DNA of 64,000 nucleotides from Hyphomicrobiaceae bacterium (GCA_016793065.1 JAEULV010000048.1:1-64000); one strand, 5' to 3'; positions 36,430 through 47,343 are shown, counted from the first letter of the stretch. The notes: generated from the letters alone by a model not told the origin. Numbers and translations: made by a program.

Positions 36430-37947
36430 ATGCGCCAGATCCCGCCGAAATCGTTCAACCTCGCCCGTCATGCCCTCGCCCATGCCGCCGTCGCGCCGGA
36501 GGCGGAGGCACTGCTGGTCACCGACAGCGCGGCCGGGCATGTGATCGAGCGCTGGCGCTATGGCGACATCGACGCGGCGGTGCGGGCGGTGGCCGGCGGC
36601 CTGCGCGAGACCGGGCTCGGCGCGGGCGAGCGGGTGGTGCTGCGGATCGGCAATACGTCGGATTTCCCGATCCTGTTCTTCGGCGTCATTGCCGCCGGGC
36701 TGGTGGCGGTGCCGACATCGACGCAGCTGACGACGGCGGAGGTGGAGTATGTCCTCGCCGACAGCGGCGCCCGGCTGGTTCTCGACGATGGATCCGGCGC
36801 GGCGGCGAATGTTTCCGGCCGGGCACGGCGGTTCGATGCGGGCGAGATCGCGGCGCTGAAGCGGGCGAAGGCGATCGACTTTGCCGCGACCGAGAGCGAG
36901 GACCCGGCGCAACTGGTCTACACCTCCGGCACCAGCGGCCGGCCGAAGGGCGTGCTGCATGCGCAGCGGGTGATCCTCGGGCGGGCACCGATGGCGCGCG
37001 GCTGGCTGGGCATCGGACCGGGCGACCGGCTGCTGCACGCCGGTGCCTTCAACTGGACCTACACGATGGGCGTCGGGCTGATGGACCCGTGGGTGGCGGG
37101 GGCGACGTCGATCGTGCATGTGGGCGGGCGCGAGCCGGAGATCTGGCCGGGGCTGATCGAGGGGGCGGAGGCGACGCTGTTCGCGGCGGTGCCGAGCCTT
37201 TACCGGCGGATGCTGAAATATGGCGCGATGAGCCCGGCGCGCATGCCGAACCTGCGGCACGGATTGACCGCCGGCGAGGCGCTGCGGGCCGAGCTGCACG
37301 CCGAATGGATCGCCCGCACCGGCCGGCCGCTCTACGAGGCGCTGGGGATGTCGGAAGTGTCGACCTATGTGTCGTCGGGGCCGGATGTGCCGACGCGGCC
37401 GGGGTCGCCAGGAAAGCCGCAGGCCGGGCGACGGGTGGCGGTGCTGATGCCCGATGGCGGCGAGGCGCCGGCGCCGGTCGGCGTCACCGGGCCGCTGGCG
37501 GTACACCGCGACGATCCGGGACTGATGCTTGGCTACTGGAACCTGCCGGAGGAGACCGCGCGGGTGCAGCGGGGGCCGTGGTTCCTGACCGGCGATCTGG
37601 CCCGCGCCGATGCCGACGGCTATCTCTGGTATGAGGGCCGCGACGACGACCAGATGAATGCCTTCGGCTACCGGGTGGCGCCGGAGGAAGTCGAGGCGGC
37701 GCTGTCGGCGCATCCCGACATCGCCGAGGTGGCGGCGGTGGAAACCCGCGAGCGCGATGTGTCGCTGATCACCGCATTCGTCGTCGGTCGCGAGGGGGCG
37801 GCCCTCGATCTCGACGCGCTGGCGACATTCGCCGCCGGGCGGCTCGCCGACTACAAGCGCCCGCGTCGCTACGTGGTGCTCGACCATCTGCCGCGCACGC
37901 CGACCGGCAAGACCCTGCGCCGGGCGCTGCGGGATCATGCCGGGTAA
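36430..37947 (+). CDS. AMP-dependent acyl-CoA synthetase/ligase
   Basis: The 505-aa adenylating enzyme has the P-loop-like YTSGTSGRPKG (about 163-173), the A5 region YEALGMSEVSTYVSSG, the hinge TGDLARADADGYLWYEGRDDD and the C-terminal catalytic-lysine motif PTGKTLRRALRD. It resembles benzoate-CoA/short-aryl ligases more than long-chain fatty acid ligases, but substrate choice cannot be read reliably. It activates a carboxylic acid to its CoA thioester. It has no operon partner here. The start is ATG 36430; no strong ribosome site is visible. Confidence 0.88.
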   Translation: MRQIPPKSFNLARHALAHAAVAPEAEALLVTDSAAGHVIERWRYGDIDAAVRAVAGGLRETGLGAGERVVLRIGNTSDFPILFFGVIAAGLVAVPTSTQLTTAEVEYVLADSGARLVLDDGSGAAANVSGRARRFDAGEIAALKRAKAIDFAATESEDPAQLVYTSGTSGRPKGVLHAQRVILGRAPMARGWLGIGPGDRLLHAGAFNWTYTMGVGLMDPWVAGATSIVHVGGREPEIWPGLIEGAEATLFAAVPSLYRRMLKYGAMSPARMPNLRHGLTAGEALRAELHAEWIARTGRPLYEALGMSEVSTYVSSGPDVPTRPGSPGKPQAGRRVAVLMPDGGEAPAPVGVTGPLAVHRDDPGLMLGYWNLPEETARVQRGPWFLTGDLARADADGYLWYEGRDDDQMNAFGYRVAPEEVEAALSAHPDIAEVAAVETRERDVSLITAFVVGREGAALDLDALATFAAGRLADYKRPRRYVVLDHLPRTPTGKTLRRALRDHAG

Positions 37948-38341
37948 GGGTGGGCGTGGGGTTGAAGGAAGCCGGGGGCGATGGCTGGCGTGGGCGTGAG
38001 AGTCGCCCTGTGAAATTCCCGTGCTTGCTTTGGCGGGGCTGCTATGGTGTGGTTCGAGTGGCGACAATCTGGTTTTGTCGTTTTCGCCCCGCCCTCGGGC
38101 GATCCGTTGAATATTCAAATTTCGCTTGGCGCGAGCCAATTGCAATGCATGCCGGTCAGTCCCGGCGATGGCTCCTGGATGAAGGCTCGCGGTTGGCGCG
38201 GGCCGTTTTGAGCCGAATCGCCCGCCGCCCGGTATCGTGCGCTTGAGCCCGCGCCTGTTGTTGAAACCGCTTGGCGGTGACGTTTTCAGCCGGGACGCCG
38301 ACCGCGCCCGTGCCTCATGCGATCCCGCCCTGGAGCTTTCC
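37948..38341. other. Intergenic region upstream of the NYN-LOTUS gene
   Basis: About 390 bp have no supported gene. The region contains a possible terminator at 38062-38084 and an AT-richer patch at about 38108-38150 (AATATTCAAATTTCG), where the promoter of the next gene may lie. Confidence 0.45.
38062..38084 (+). terminator. Possible terminator of the acyl-CoA ligase gene
   Basis: A 6-bp stem CGACAA / TTGTCG with a 7-nt loop is followed by TTTT. It is short and about 115 bp past the stop. Confidence 0.4.
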
Positions 38342-40345
38342 ATGGCTGAGAAACTGAAGTCGGTTCTGTTTGTTGATTTCGACAATATCGCGCTGTCGAT
38401 CCGGGATGCCGACCGGGATGCCGCCCGCGCCTTCGTCTCCAAGCCGCTGTCGTGGATCAACGCCATCGAGTCCGGCGAACTGGTCGAGCAGGAGGACGGC
38501 GAGACGCGCGGACGGCGCATCCTGATGCGGCGCTGCTATGCCAATCCGAAGCTGCTCGGCGACTATCGCGCCGCCTTCACCCGCACCGGCTTTCAGATCA
38601 TCGATTGCCCGCCGCTGACCGGGCACGGCAAGAATTCCGCCGATATCTACATGGTGATGGATATCATCGACGCGCTGGCGCATCCGACGCGGTTCGATGA
38701 GTTCATCATCCTGTCGTCGGACGCGGACTTCACCCCGGTGCTGACGCGGCTGCGGGCGTTCGACCGGCGTAGCGTGATCTATTCCAACGCGGTGACGGCG
38801 GCGGCCTACCGGTCGCTGTGCGACGGGCAGATCACCGACGCGTCGATCATCGACCTGTTGGGCGCCACCGAGGCGGAAGCCGAGCGGCGGCGGCCGCGGG
38901 CGATCCGGCAGCCGCAGGCGTCGGCCGGTGCGGCGGCGACCTCGAACGGCATTGGCAACGGCCCTCCTGCCCGCGTGGCGGCGCCGGTCGCGCCGCCGGC
39001 CGCAGCGACGACGGAGGCCGCCGCGCCGCGCGATCCGGAACTCAACGTCCGGCTGGCGGAGGCGGTGATCGACGGTGTGGTGCGCGCGGTGGTCAATTCG
39101 GAAAAGCCGGTGGTGCTGTCGCAGCTTGCCAATGATGCGCGCGAGGCGATCGGCAAGGACCTGATCGACGAGACCCGCTGGGCCGGGTTCGGCTCGTTCC
39201 GGGCGCTGCTGGATGAGCGGTTGCCGGCCGGCTACACGGTCGGCGGGCGGCAGCCGGGCTATCTCTACGACATGTCCCGGCATGAACTCGAGCCGTCGGA
39301 CACGCCGCGCCCCGCCGAGACGGTCAATACCGACGAGCCGGCGATTGCCGCGTCGGTGCTGCCGGAGGGCATCGCCAAGTTCGCCGCGCAGATCAGCGAA
39401 GTCACCGGGGTGCCCTATCTGACGCCGGAGACCTATGCAGCGCTGTTCATGATGCTGTGCCAGGAGATCCGGCTGCACGGGTTCAGCCTCAACCGGGTGG
39501 TCAAGGCGGTCGCGACGCAGTTGGCGGCGCAGGGGCACCGGGTTTCGGGCAATGCCATCGCCTTTGTGGTGCGCGGCATCACCATGACGCAGCACCGCTT
39601 CGGCGACAACGACACGCCGGAGAGCCTGGCGAAGGCGTTCCAGAAGCAGGTCTATCATCTGGTGCGTCGCAATGGTCGCAATCTCAATGACGAGGAGCGC
39701 AAGCAGATCGGCTGGTGGCTGCGCAGCCGGCTGCGCGCCGGGGCGCCGGGCACGGTCGACGCGGCGGTCGAGGTGATCAGCGCCGCCGCCGGCGACGACG
39801 AGATGCATGGCGGGCGGGACGATCGCGCGCCGGCGCGGCTGGCGGACGCGGCCGAGGCCGACGCGGCGGCCGGGCATGACGCCGGCGCGGTCGACGGCGC
39901 CGGCGATACGGCCGACGAGGCCGAGGTCGGTGTCGATGCGACCGAGACGGTCGGCGGCAGCGGCGCGGTGGCGGAGCCGGCGGCGGCAATCGGCGACGAT
40001 GTCGAGACCGACCCGGCGGCCGATCTCTACGCCGCCGATCCGTCGGATCTGACGCCGGCCGACGAGGCCGATCCGTTCGGGCCGGTTCCCGGCGGCGACG
40101 ATGCCGACACGGCGGACATGGACGAAGCCAAGGCCGAGGTCGACGCGGCGGCGCTGGACGACGTCGCCGACGAGGCCGAGGACGACGAAGTCGCTGATGA
40201 CGGCGCCGGGCTCGATCTCGACGATCCGAACGGCGAGGTCGTCAGCAAGCCGAAGCCCGAGGATGCGCCGGGTCAGCCGCCGGTCGCCGCCTGGGACGAG
40301 GTGTTCGACACGCTGCTCGACCAGCTGAAGCATGGCGGGCGGTAA
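38342..40345 (+). CDS. NYN-domain (PIN-like) putative ribonuclease with LOTUS/OST-HTH domain
   Basis: The 667-aa protein has an N-terminal NYN/LabA-like PIN domain (about 5-155). Its acidic residues are in the expected places: VDFDN (D12, D14), SADIYMVMD (D101) and LSSDADF (D127, D129). A LOTUS/OST-HTH-like RNA-binding domain spans about 230-310, and a second helical region about 340-470. The last 150 residues are an Asp/Ala/Glu-rich, highly acidic, probably disordered tail. NYN proteins cleave RNA and LOTUS domains bind RNA, so a role in RNA processing or silencing is inferred. The start at 38342 follows GAGC about 8 nt upstream. The stop is in the first unit of a tandem repeat. Confidence 0.85.
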   Translation: MAEKLKSVLFVDFDNIALSIRDADRDAARAFVSKPLSWINAIESGELVEQEDGETRGRRILMRRCYANPKLLGDYRAAFTRTGFQIIDCPPLTGHGKNSADIYMVMDIIDALAHPTRFDEFIILSSDADFTPVLTRLRAFDRRSVIYSNAVTAAAYRSLCDGQITDASIIDLLGATEAEAERRRPRAIRQPQASAGAAATSNGIGNGPPARVAAPVAPPAAATTEAAAPRDPELNVRLAEAVIDGVVRAVVNSEKPVVLSQLANDAREAIGKDLIDETRWAGFGSFRALLDERLPAGYTVGGRQPGYLYDMSRHELEPSDTPRPAETVNTDEPAIAASVLPEGIAKFAAQISEVTGVPYLTPETYAALFMMLCQEIRLHGFSLNRVVKAVATQLAAQGHRVSGNAIAFVVRGITMTQHRFGDNDTPESLAKAFQKQVYHLVRRNGRNLNDEERKQIGWWLRSRLRAGAPGTVDAAVEVISAAAGDDEMHGGRDDRAPARLADAAEADAAAGHDAGAVDGAGDTADEAEVGVDATETVGGSGAVAEPAAAIGDDVETDPAADLYAADPSDLTPADEADPFGPVPGGDDADTADMDEAKAEVDAAALDDVADEAEDDEVADDGAGLDLDDPNGEVVSKPKPEDAPGQPPVAAWDEVFDTLLDQLKHGGR

Positions 40346-40386
40346 TAGGGGCGGGCGGTAATCCGGGCGGGCGGTAAGCGGGCGGG
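40334..40386 (+). repeat. 16-bp tandem repeat beginning at the stop codon of the NYN gene
   Basis: GGCGGGCGGTAA recurs with a 16-bp period (GGGCGGTAA at 40337, 40353 and 40369), plus a partial fourth unit. The first TAA is the stop codon of the NYN-LOTUS gene. Confidence 0.85.
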
Positions 40387-40435
40387 CGCCAGCGGCGCGG
40401 ACGACATGGCCGGCGGGGCGTCTCCGGCGGCGTCG

Positions 40436-42523
40436 TCAGCGTCCCTCGCGCCACCACATGGCGGAAATCGCCAGCACCAACAGGGCGAGGCCGAGAAGGC
40501 CGGCAAACAGCGGCAGGCGGTCGACGCCTTTCAGCACGGTGGCGTCGGACAGCCTGAGGCCGACCCAGTCGGAACCGCCGAGGGCGTTGCCGGCGCGGGT
40601 GGCGATGACCCTCGGCAACGCCACCGACCCGGCATCGGCGATGCGGTGGACGGTGCCGCCGCTTGCCCGCGCGATGGAACGGGTCGGCTCGGTGGTTGAA
40701 AGCACGTCCTGCCATTCGCGCGGATTGACCGGGCCGACATTGATCAGGGCGGTCCGGGTGCCGTCGGTGGCACGCCAGAGTCCGAGTTCGGCGGCGGCGA
40801 CGTCGGCCCGCCACAGGCCGGCGCCGGCGTCGGCAAGCGTCAGCGTGCGTCGCTGGCCGGAGGGCGAGGTCAGATCGACCGGCTCGACCTTGTCGCCGAG
40901 GGTCTGACGCTCGATGCCGAGTTCGCGGCCGCGCAGCGACAGGCGCAGGGCTTCCTCCTCCAGTTCCGGCTCCTGCATCAGCCAGTGCGACAGCCGCCGC
41001 AGCACGCTCAGATGCGGGCCGCCGCCGTCATAGCCGCGCGCCCACAGCCAGACATGGTCGCTGGTCATCAGGCCGACGCGGCCCTTGCCCTCGCGGGCGA
41101 GGATGAGGAGCGGCCGGCCGCCGGCGCCGTTCATCACCACCGAGCCGCCGCTGGGCGTGACCTCGGCCATGCGGAAGAAGCGGCTCCAGCGCGGCGGATC
41201 GAAGCCGGCGCCGGGCAGGTCGCGGGTGACCGGGTGGCGGTTGCCGAGGGCGGAGACGCGGGGGAAGAACGGTTCCTCGATCACCTTGCCGGTCGGCTCG
41301 GCCGGCAACACCGAGGCGAGCGGGGTGCGGGCGATGCTGCCATTGGCGGCGAGGTCGGGGCCGGAGGCGATCAGCACGGCGCCGCCATCGCGGACGTAAC
41401 GGGCGATGTTGTCGAAATAGACCGAGGGCAGGATCGAGCGGCGCTGGTAGCGGTCGAAGATGATCAGGTCGAATTCGCCGATCTTCTCCTGGAACAGCTC
41501 GCGCACCGGAAAGGCGATCAGCGACAGTTCGTTGATCGGGGTGGAGTCCATCTTTTCCGGCGGCCGCAGGATGGTGAAATGCACCAGATCGACCGAGGCG
41601 TCGGATTTCAGCAGGTTGCGCCAGGTCCGCTCGCCCGGGTTCGGCTCGCCGGAGATCAGCAGCACGCGCAGGTTTTCGCGGATGCCCTCGATCGAGGCGA
41701 CGGCGCGGTTGTTGAGGGCGGTCAGTTCGCCGTCGATCGGCTCGGCCTCGAGTTCGACGATGTTGTCGCCGCCATGGGCGATCCTGATCGAGACCGAGGC
41801 CTTTTCGCCGGTGGGAACGACGAGGGTGGCGATCTGCTCGCCGTCGCGGCGGACGACGACGCGAGTGCGGCGGATGCTGTTCGCCGGCAGCGCGCCCTGA
41901 TCCAGCACCCGGAAACTCAGGACCTGTTCGGAATTGACGAGGCCGAAGCGTGGAACGGCATCGACGACGATCCGCCGGTCGTATTCGCTCGACTGACCGG
42001 TGACCAGCGCATGCACCGGCGCCGACAGGCCAAGGGCGGCAACGTCGCGGGGGACATCGTGGACCTGGCCGTCGGTGACGAGAATGGCGCCGGCGACCCG
42101 GTCCGGCGGCACATCGCCGAGGGCGCGGGCCAGGGCATCGAACAGGCGGGTGCCGTCGCTGGTGCTGGTCTCGGCATTGGCGCTGACGGTCACCTCGCGC
42201 AATTCGATGCCGTTCAGCTGGGCGATCTCGCGGATGAGCGCCTCGCGGGCGGCGTCGGTTTCCCGGACGCGGTCGCCGAGGGTCTGGCTTTGCGAGCGGT
42301 CGACCACCAAGGCGGCGACGCTGGTCAGCGGTTCGCGGTTTTCGCGGGTGACGATCGGGTTGGCGAGCGCGGCGGCGACCGCGACCACGGCCAACAGCCG
42401 CAGCGGCGCGCCGCGCAGGCCGAGCCACAGGCCATAGCCGGCGAGGGCGAGGCCGATCGTCGCCAGGATCGCCAGGGCGCTCCACGGCAGCAACGGCTCG
42501 AATGTCACCGACCAGGCACTCAC
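40436..42523 (-). CDS. Membrane-anchored VWA/glutamine-amidotransferase-like protein, last gene of the moxR cluster
   Basis: The 695-aa protein has two N-terminal TM helices (about 15-33 and 38-58) and a VWA-like extracytoplasmic part (VAALVVDRSQSQ, a degenerate DxSxS). A class I amidotransferase-like domain (LISGEPNPGERTWRNLLKSD, LIIFDRYQRR, GGAVLIASGPDL) and a C-terminal TM helix follow. It is conserved in this position of alphaproteobacterial MoxR-DUF58-DUF4159 operons, but its function is unknown. The start is GTG 42523 with an excellent AGGAGG 7 nt upstream. It is 22 bp from DUF4159. Confidence 0.82.
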   Translation of the reverse strand: MSAWSVTFEPLLPWSALAILATIGLALAGYGLWLGLRGAPLRLLAVVAVAAALANPIVTRENREPLTSVAALVVDRSQSQTLGDRVRETDAAREALIREIAQLNGIELREVTVSANAETSTSDGTRLFDALARALGDVPPDRVAGAILVTDGQVHDVPRDVAALGLSAPVHALVTGQSSEYDRRIVVDAVPRFGLVNSEQVLSFRVLDQGALPANSIRRTRVVVRRDGEQIATLVVPTGEKASVSIRIAHGGDNIVELEAEPIDGELTALNNRAVASIEGIRENLRVLLISGEPNPGERTWRNLLKSDASVDLVHFTILRPPEKMDSTPINELSLIAFPVRELFQEKIGEFDLIIFDRYQRRSILPSVYFDNIARYVRDGGAVLIASGPDLAANGSIARTPLASVLPAEPTGKVIEEPFFPRVSALGNRHPVTRDLPGAGFDPPRWSRFFRMAEVTPSGGSVVMNGAGGRPLLILAREGKGRVGLMTSDHVWLWARGYDGGGPHLSVLRRLSHWLMQEPELEEEALRLSLRGRELGIERQTLGDKVEPVDLTSPSGQRRTLTLADAGAGLWRADVAAAELGLWRATDGTRTALINVGPVNPREWQDVLSTTEPTRSIARASGGTVHRIADAGSVALPRVIATRAGNALGGSDWVGLRLSDATVLKGVDRLPLFAGLLGLALLVLAISAMWWREGR

Positions 42524-42545
42524 GCGTCCACCTCCTGTTGCGCCG

Positions 42546-45341
42546 TCACTGGCCGATGCGTTCGAGCAGGGCCGGCACGTGCACCTGATCGGCCTTGTAG
42601 TTGCCGGTATAGGCGTACATGACGATATTGACGCCGACGCGATAGGCCATTTCGCGCTGGCGCGCGTCCGGCGGTACGGTCGGCAGCAGATAGTCGCCGC
42701 GATCGTTGATCGCCCAGGCGGCGGCGAGGTCGTTCGTGGTGATCAGGATCGGCGAGACGCCATCGCCGGCGCGCACCGGGCGCCCCTCGTCCGCCGGGGT
42801 CGGCGGCAAGGCCTCGACCCAGAGCTGGCCACCGGCATAGCGGCCGGGGAACTCCTCGAGCAGATAGAAGGCGCGCGACACGACATGATCGACGGGGGCC
42901 GGCTCCAGCGCCGGCACGTCGAGCGTCGCGAGGATCTCGCGCAGCTTGGCATTGGCGGGCGAGGAGCGGCCGAAGCCGCTCGGCGCCGAGGTCAGCTGGT
43001 CGCGGGTGTCGAACAGCACGGTGCCGCCATTCTTCATGAATGCGTCGATCCGCGCCATCGCCGCCGGGCTCGGCTTCGGCTGGGCCTGGGTGACCGGCCA
43101 GTAGAGCAGGGGGAAGAACGCCAGCTCGTCGCGGGCGATATCGATGCCGATCGGTTCGCCGGGTTCGAGCGCGGTGCGATCGGAGAGGATGCGGGTCAGA
43201 CCGGCGAGGCCACGGCGGGAAATCTCGTCGACCTGGGCATCGCCGGTGCGGACATAGGCAAGGCTGTTGGAGCCGGCGGCGCTCCGGTCGAACTGTCCCG
43301 GCTCCGGCGATTGGGCGGATGCCGGGGACGGGACGGCGGCGAGGCCGGCGGCAATCGTCAGGACGATCGCTGCCGCGGCGCGGGCGATCCGTAGCCGGCC
43401 GCCGAGCCACAGGACGGCGAGGATGTCGAGGATCAGCAGCAGCAGCGTCGCGGTGAGCAGATGCGGCTTCAGCGACGCCGGCGCGGCGATCGACAGCGGT
43501 TGGATCCGGGCGCGGGTGAGCGACGAGACGTCGAGCCGGGCGATGACGTCGGTGGGGCCGAGGGTGTTGATCGCCACGAATGCGTCCTCGCTGCCATAGA
43601 GTCCGGCGGGGTGTTCGCGTCCGGCCGGGGTCGAGCGCGCGGTCTGCTGCTCCAGCGGGCGGACCTCCGGGCCGGGGGGGCCGGCGCTGCCGGCGCCGTC
43701 AAGCACCCGCAGCGGCGGCAGCACGACGGTTTCGCCGTTGGCGCCGCCGGCGTCGCCCGCCCCCATCGACTGCGAGACGGCGACAAGCCGGCGCAGCATT
43801 TCGACGAAGGAGCCCGACAGGGGCAGGTTCGACCAGCTTGTGTCGGCGGTGACATGCACCAGCACCAGGAAGCCGGCGCCGATCCGCTGGCCGGTGACCA
43901 GCGGCGTGCCGTCGGCGAGGCTTGCCCAGGTGCGGTTGGCCAGATCGCCGTCCGGCTCGGCCAGCACCTGCCGCGTGACGGTGACGTCGCCGGGCGCCTG
44001 CATGCCGGCAAACGGACCGAGCGCCGGGAATGCCCCGAGCCCCTGCGGCTGCTGCCAGGACAGCGTGCCGCCGAGGGTGCGGCTGCCCTGGCGGATGCGC
44101 ACCGGCAGCAAGCCGCCATCCTCGGCATTGGCGAGACGCTTGCCGGCGAAGCGGACGACGACGCCGCCACGACCGAGAAAATCGCGCAGCAGGCGTTCGG
44201 TCTCGCGGTCGAAGGTGCCGATGTCGGCCGACATGATCACCGAGACATTGGCGTTTATCAGTTCGGGTACGCCGCGCACGACGTCGGGCGAACGCGGCTC
44301 GCGGATGTCGGCGAAGGGCTGCAGCGCCTTGGCGATGTAGTTCAGCGGCGACAGCAGCGGCTGGTCCTGATCGGCGGTCGAGCCGGAGAGGAGGCCGACG
44401 ACGCGGCGGCGGTAGCGTTCGTCGACGAGGCGGACGCCGCCGGCCGAGCCGGCGCCGTCGATTTCGATGCGGGCGATGTCGTTGCGCAGTTCGACCGGCA
44501 GGACGAACTTGGCGACGGCCTCGGCTTCGCCGCGGGCGAAGGTGGCGCTCGCCTCGCCGATGATGCGGCCGCGCTGGTCGAGGGCACGCAATTGCGCGCC
44601 GGCGTGGCTGTCGCCATCGGCGCGGGTGACGACGACGCCGAGGGCATCGGCGCTGTTCTGCGTTGCCTTGAGCCCGAGGGGCAAGGGGCCGTCGCCCTGA
44701 TAGAGGGTCAGCGCGGCCGCCTGGATCGTCGCCAGGAACGCGACGAAATCGGCGCCGTCGTCGTGGGCGAGGCGGTCGTTGATGAAGATTATCTCGCCGG
44801 GGGCGTTGGTTTCGAAGGCGCGACGCAATGGGGCGATCAGCGTGGCGCGCGTGCTCGGATAGGCGCGGGCGGCCATTGCCGCCAGGCGGCGACGGGCCTC
44901 GTCGGGCGAACCGGGATCGAACGACTGGGCAAGACCGTCGGCGGTGGCGAGGATGGTGATCGGGCGGGCGGTGTCAGCGGCGCGGGCGATGATGCGCTCG
45001 GCGACGGCGCGGCGCTGGTCCCAGTCGGGGGCGGCGGACCAGCCGTTGTCGACGATCAGGTAGATCGGCCCGGTGGCGGTCGCGGCGGTGAAATCCGGGC
45101 GCAGCACCGGGCCGGCCATGGCGAGGATGATGGCGGCGGCGAGCGCCAGCCGCAGCGTGGTGAGCCACCACGGGCTGTGCGCCGGGGTTTCGTCCTGGCG
45201 GATGATCCGCCGCAGGATGCGCAGCGGCGGGAACATCTCCTCGCGCGGCTTCGGCGGCGTCAGGCGCAGCAGCCACCAGATCGCCGGCAGCAGGATCAGC
45301 GCGCCGAGCACGAGGGGCGAGGCAAAGCCGAGCTGGATCAT
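42546..45341 (-). CDS. BatA-N/DUF4159 membrane protein
   Basis: The 931-aa protein opens with the BatA-type N-terminal segment (FASPLVLGALILLPAIWWLLRLTPPKP, then a second TM near 65-80). A large extracytoplasmic region has a VWA-like start (YLIVDNGWSAAPDW). A TM helix lies near 657-675, and a C-terminal DUF4159 domain begins about residue 705 (LAYVRTGDAQVDEISRRGLAGL). DUF4159 resembles a glutamine-amidotransferase fold. It overlaps the DUF58 gene by 4 bp, so it is part of the MoxR operon. By analogy with MoxR-VWA systems it may help assemble or activate envelope or metal-containing proteins; this is inference. Confidence 0.88.
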   Translation of the reverse strand: MIQLGFASPLVLGALILLPAIWWLLRLTPPKPREEMFPPLRILRRIIRQDETPAHSPWWLTTLRLALAAAIILAMAGPVLRPDFTAATATGPIYLIVDNGWSAAPDWDQRRAVAERIIARAADTARPITILATADGLAQSFDPGSPDEARRRLAAMAARAYPSTRATLIAPLRRAFETNAPGEIIFINDRLAHDDGADFVAFLATIQAAALTLYQGDGPLPLGLKATQNSADALGVVVTRADGDSHAGAQLRALDQRGRIIGEASATFARGEAEAVAKFVLPVELRNDIARIEIDGAGSAGGVRLVDERYRRRVVGLLSGSTADQDQPLLSPLNYIAKALQPFADIREPRSPDVVRGVPELINANVSVIMSADIGTFDRETERLLRDFLGRGGVVVRFAGKRLANAEDGGLLPVRIRQGSRTLGGTLSWQQPQGLGAFPALGPFAGMQAPGDVTVTRQVLAEPDGDLANRTWASLADGTPLVTGQRIGAGFLVLVHVTADTSWSNLPLSGSFVEMLRRLVAVSQSMGAGDAGGANGETVVLPPLRVLDGAGSAGPPGPEVRPLEQQTARSTPAGREHPAGLYGSEDAFVAINTLGPTDVIARLDVSSLTRARIQPLSIAAPASLKPHLLTATLLLLILDILAVLWLGGRLRIARAAAAIVLTIAAGLAAVPSPASAQSPEPGQFDRSAAGSNSLAYVRTGDAQVDEISRRGLAGLTRILSDRTALEPGEPIGIDIARDELAFFPLLYWPVTQAQPKPSPAAMARIDAFMKNGGTVLFDTRDQLTSAPSGFGRSSPANAKLREILATLDVPALEPAPVDHVVSRAFYLLEEFPGRYAGGQLWVEALPPTPADEGRPVRAGDGVSPILITTNDLAAAWAINDRGDYLLPTVPPDARQREMAYRVGVNIVMYAYTGNYKADQVHVPALLERIGQ

Positions 45342-46276
45342 GGGCGGCCTCCCGCGTCGGCGATTCGGACGCCGCCGGCATTGCCAGCGCCGTTGAGGCG
45401 GGCGTGCAGCGCCAGCAACGGCTCGGCCGCCGGCCGGTCGGTGTGATGGACGAGGAAGCTCCAGCCGATGCGGCGGGTGAGGTCGCGCAGGGCGTCGCGG
45501 TGGGCGCTGAGCTCGGCGCGATAGGCATCGCGCCAGCTCTCGGCCCGGCCGGTGGTCAGGCGATCACCGGATTCGGGGTCGTGGAACTCGGTGCGGCCGA
45601 GATAGGGGAAGGTTTCCTCGGAGGGGTCGAGGATCTGCACCAGATGGCCGCGCGCGCCGGAGGCGGCGATCTGCTGCAGCTGCGCCGCGACGTCCTCGAA
45701 CGGGTCGAGGAAATCGCCGAAGACGATCACGTCGGAGAAGCGGCGGATCGGCTGGGGCTGCGGGAAGCCCGTGGTCTCGGCGATCAGGGGCAGGGTTGCC
45801 GCGACCCGCTCGGTCGCCTGGCGATGGGCGGTCGGTTTCAGATAGCCCGGCAGGCCGATGCGTTCGCCGGAGCGGGCGAGCAGGTCGCCGATGGCCAGCA
45901 TCAGCACCACGGCGCGATCGCGCTTGGTGACGGCGGACAATTTCGAGCGATAGCGCATCGACGCCGACAGGTCGGCCCACAGCCACAGCGTATGGGCGGC
46001 ATCCCACTCGCGTTCGCGCACATAGAGCTGTTCGTCGCGGGCGGAGCGGCGCCAGTCGACGCGGGTGCTGCTTTCGCCGGCGGTGAAGGGGCGGAACTGC
46101 CAGAACGTCTCGCCGGTGCCGGCCTGGCGGCGACCGTGCCAGCCGGCGGCCACCGTCAGCGCCACGCGGCGGGCCTCGACCAGCAGCTCGGGCAGGCTCG
46201 CCGCCAGGCTCTTGGCCTGGGTGAGCCCGCCGGCGAAGCCGGTCGGGGCAGGATCGCGGGGCGCCGGATGGGCCAT
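45338..46276 (-). CDS. DUF58 domain protein (MoxR-associated)
   Basis: The 312-aa protein has the DUF58 signature GRRQAGTGETFWQFRPFTAGESSTRVDWRRSARDEQLYVREREWD. A VWA-like domain (LWADLSASMRY, with a MIDAS-like DxSxS) follows and extends through DVIVFGDFLDP. DUF58 proteins are universal partners of MoxR AAA+ ATPases. It lies 62 bp downstream of moxR and overlaps DUF4159 by 4 bp. There are no TM segments, so it is probably cytosolic, bridging MoxR to the membrane proteins of the same operon. Confidence 0.9.
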   Translation of the reverse strand: MAHPAPRDPAPTGFAGGLTQAKSLAASLPELLVEARRVALTVAAGWHGRRQAGTGETFWQFRPFTAGESSTRVDWRRSARDEQLYVREREWDAAHTLWLWADLSASMRYRSKLSAVTKRDRAVVLMLAIGDLLARSGERIGLPGYLKPTAHRQATERVAATLPLIAETTGFPQPQPIRRFSDVIVFGDFLDPFEDVAAQLQQIAASGARGHLVQILDPSEETFPYLGRTEFHDPESGDRLTTGRAESWRDAYRAELSAHRDALRDLTRRIGWSFLVHHTDRPAAEPLLALHARLNGAGNAGGVRIADAGGRP

Positions 46277-46338
46277 GGTCGGGTCAGCACTCCCTCAAGC
46301 GGCGGTGAAGCCGGGAAACGGTGGCGGCGGGCGGACGA

Positions 46339-47343
<1,005 letters not shown>

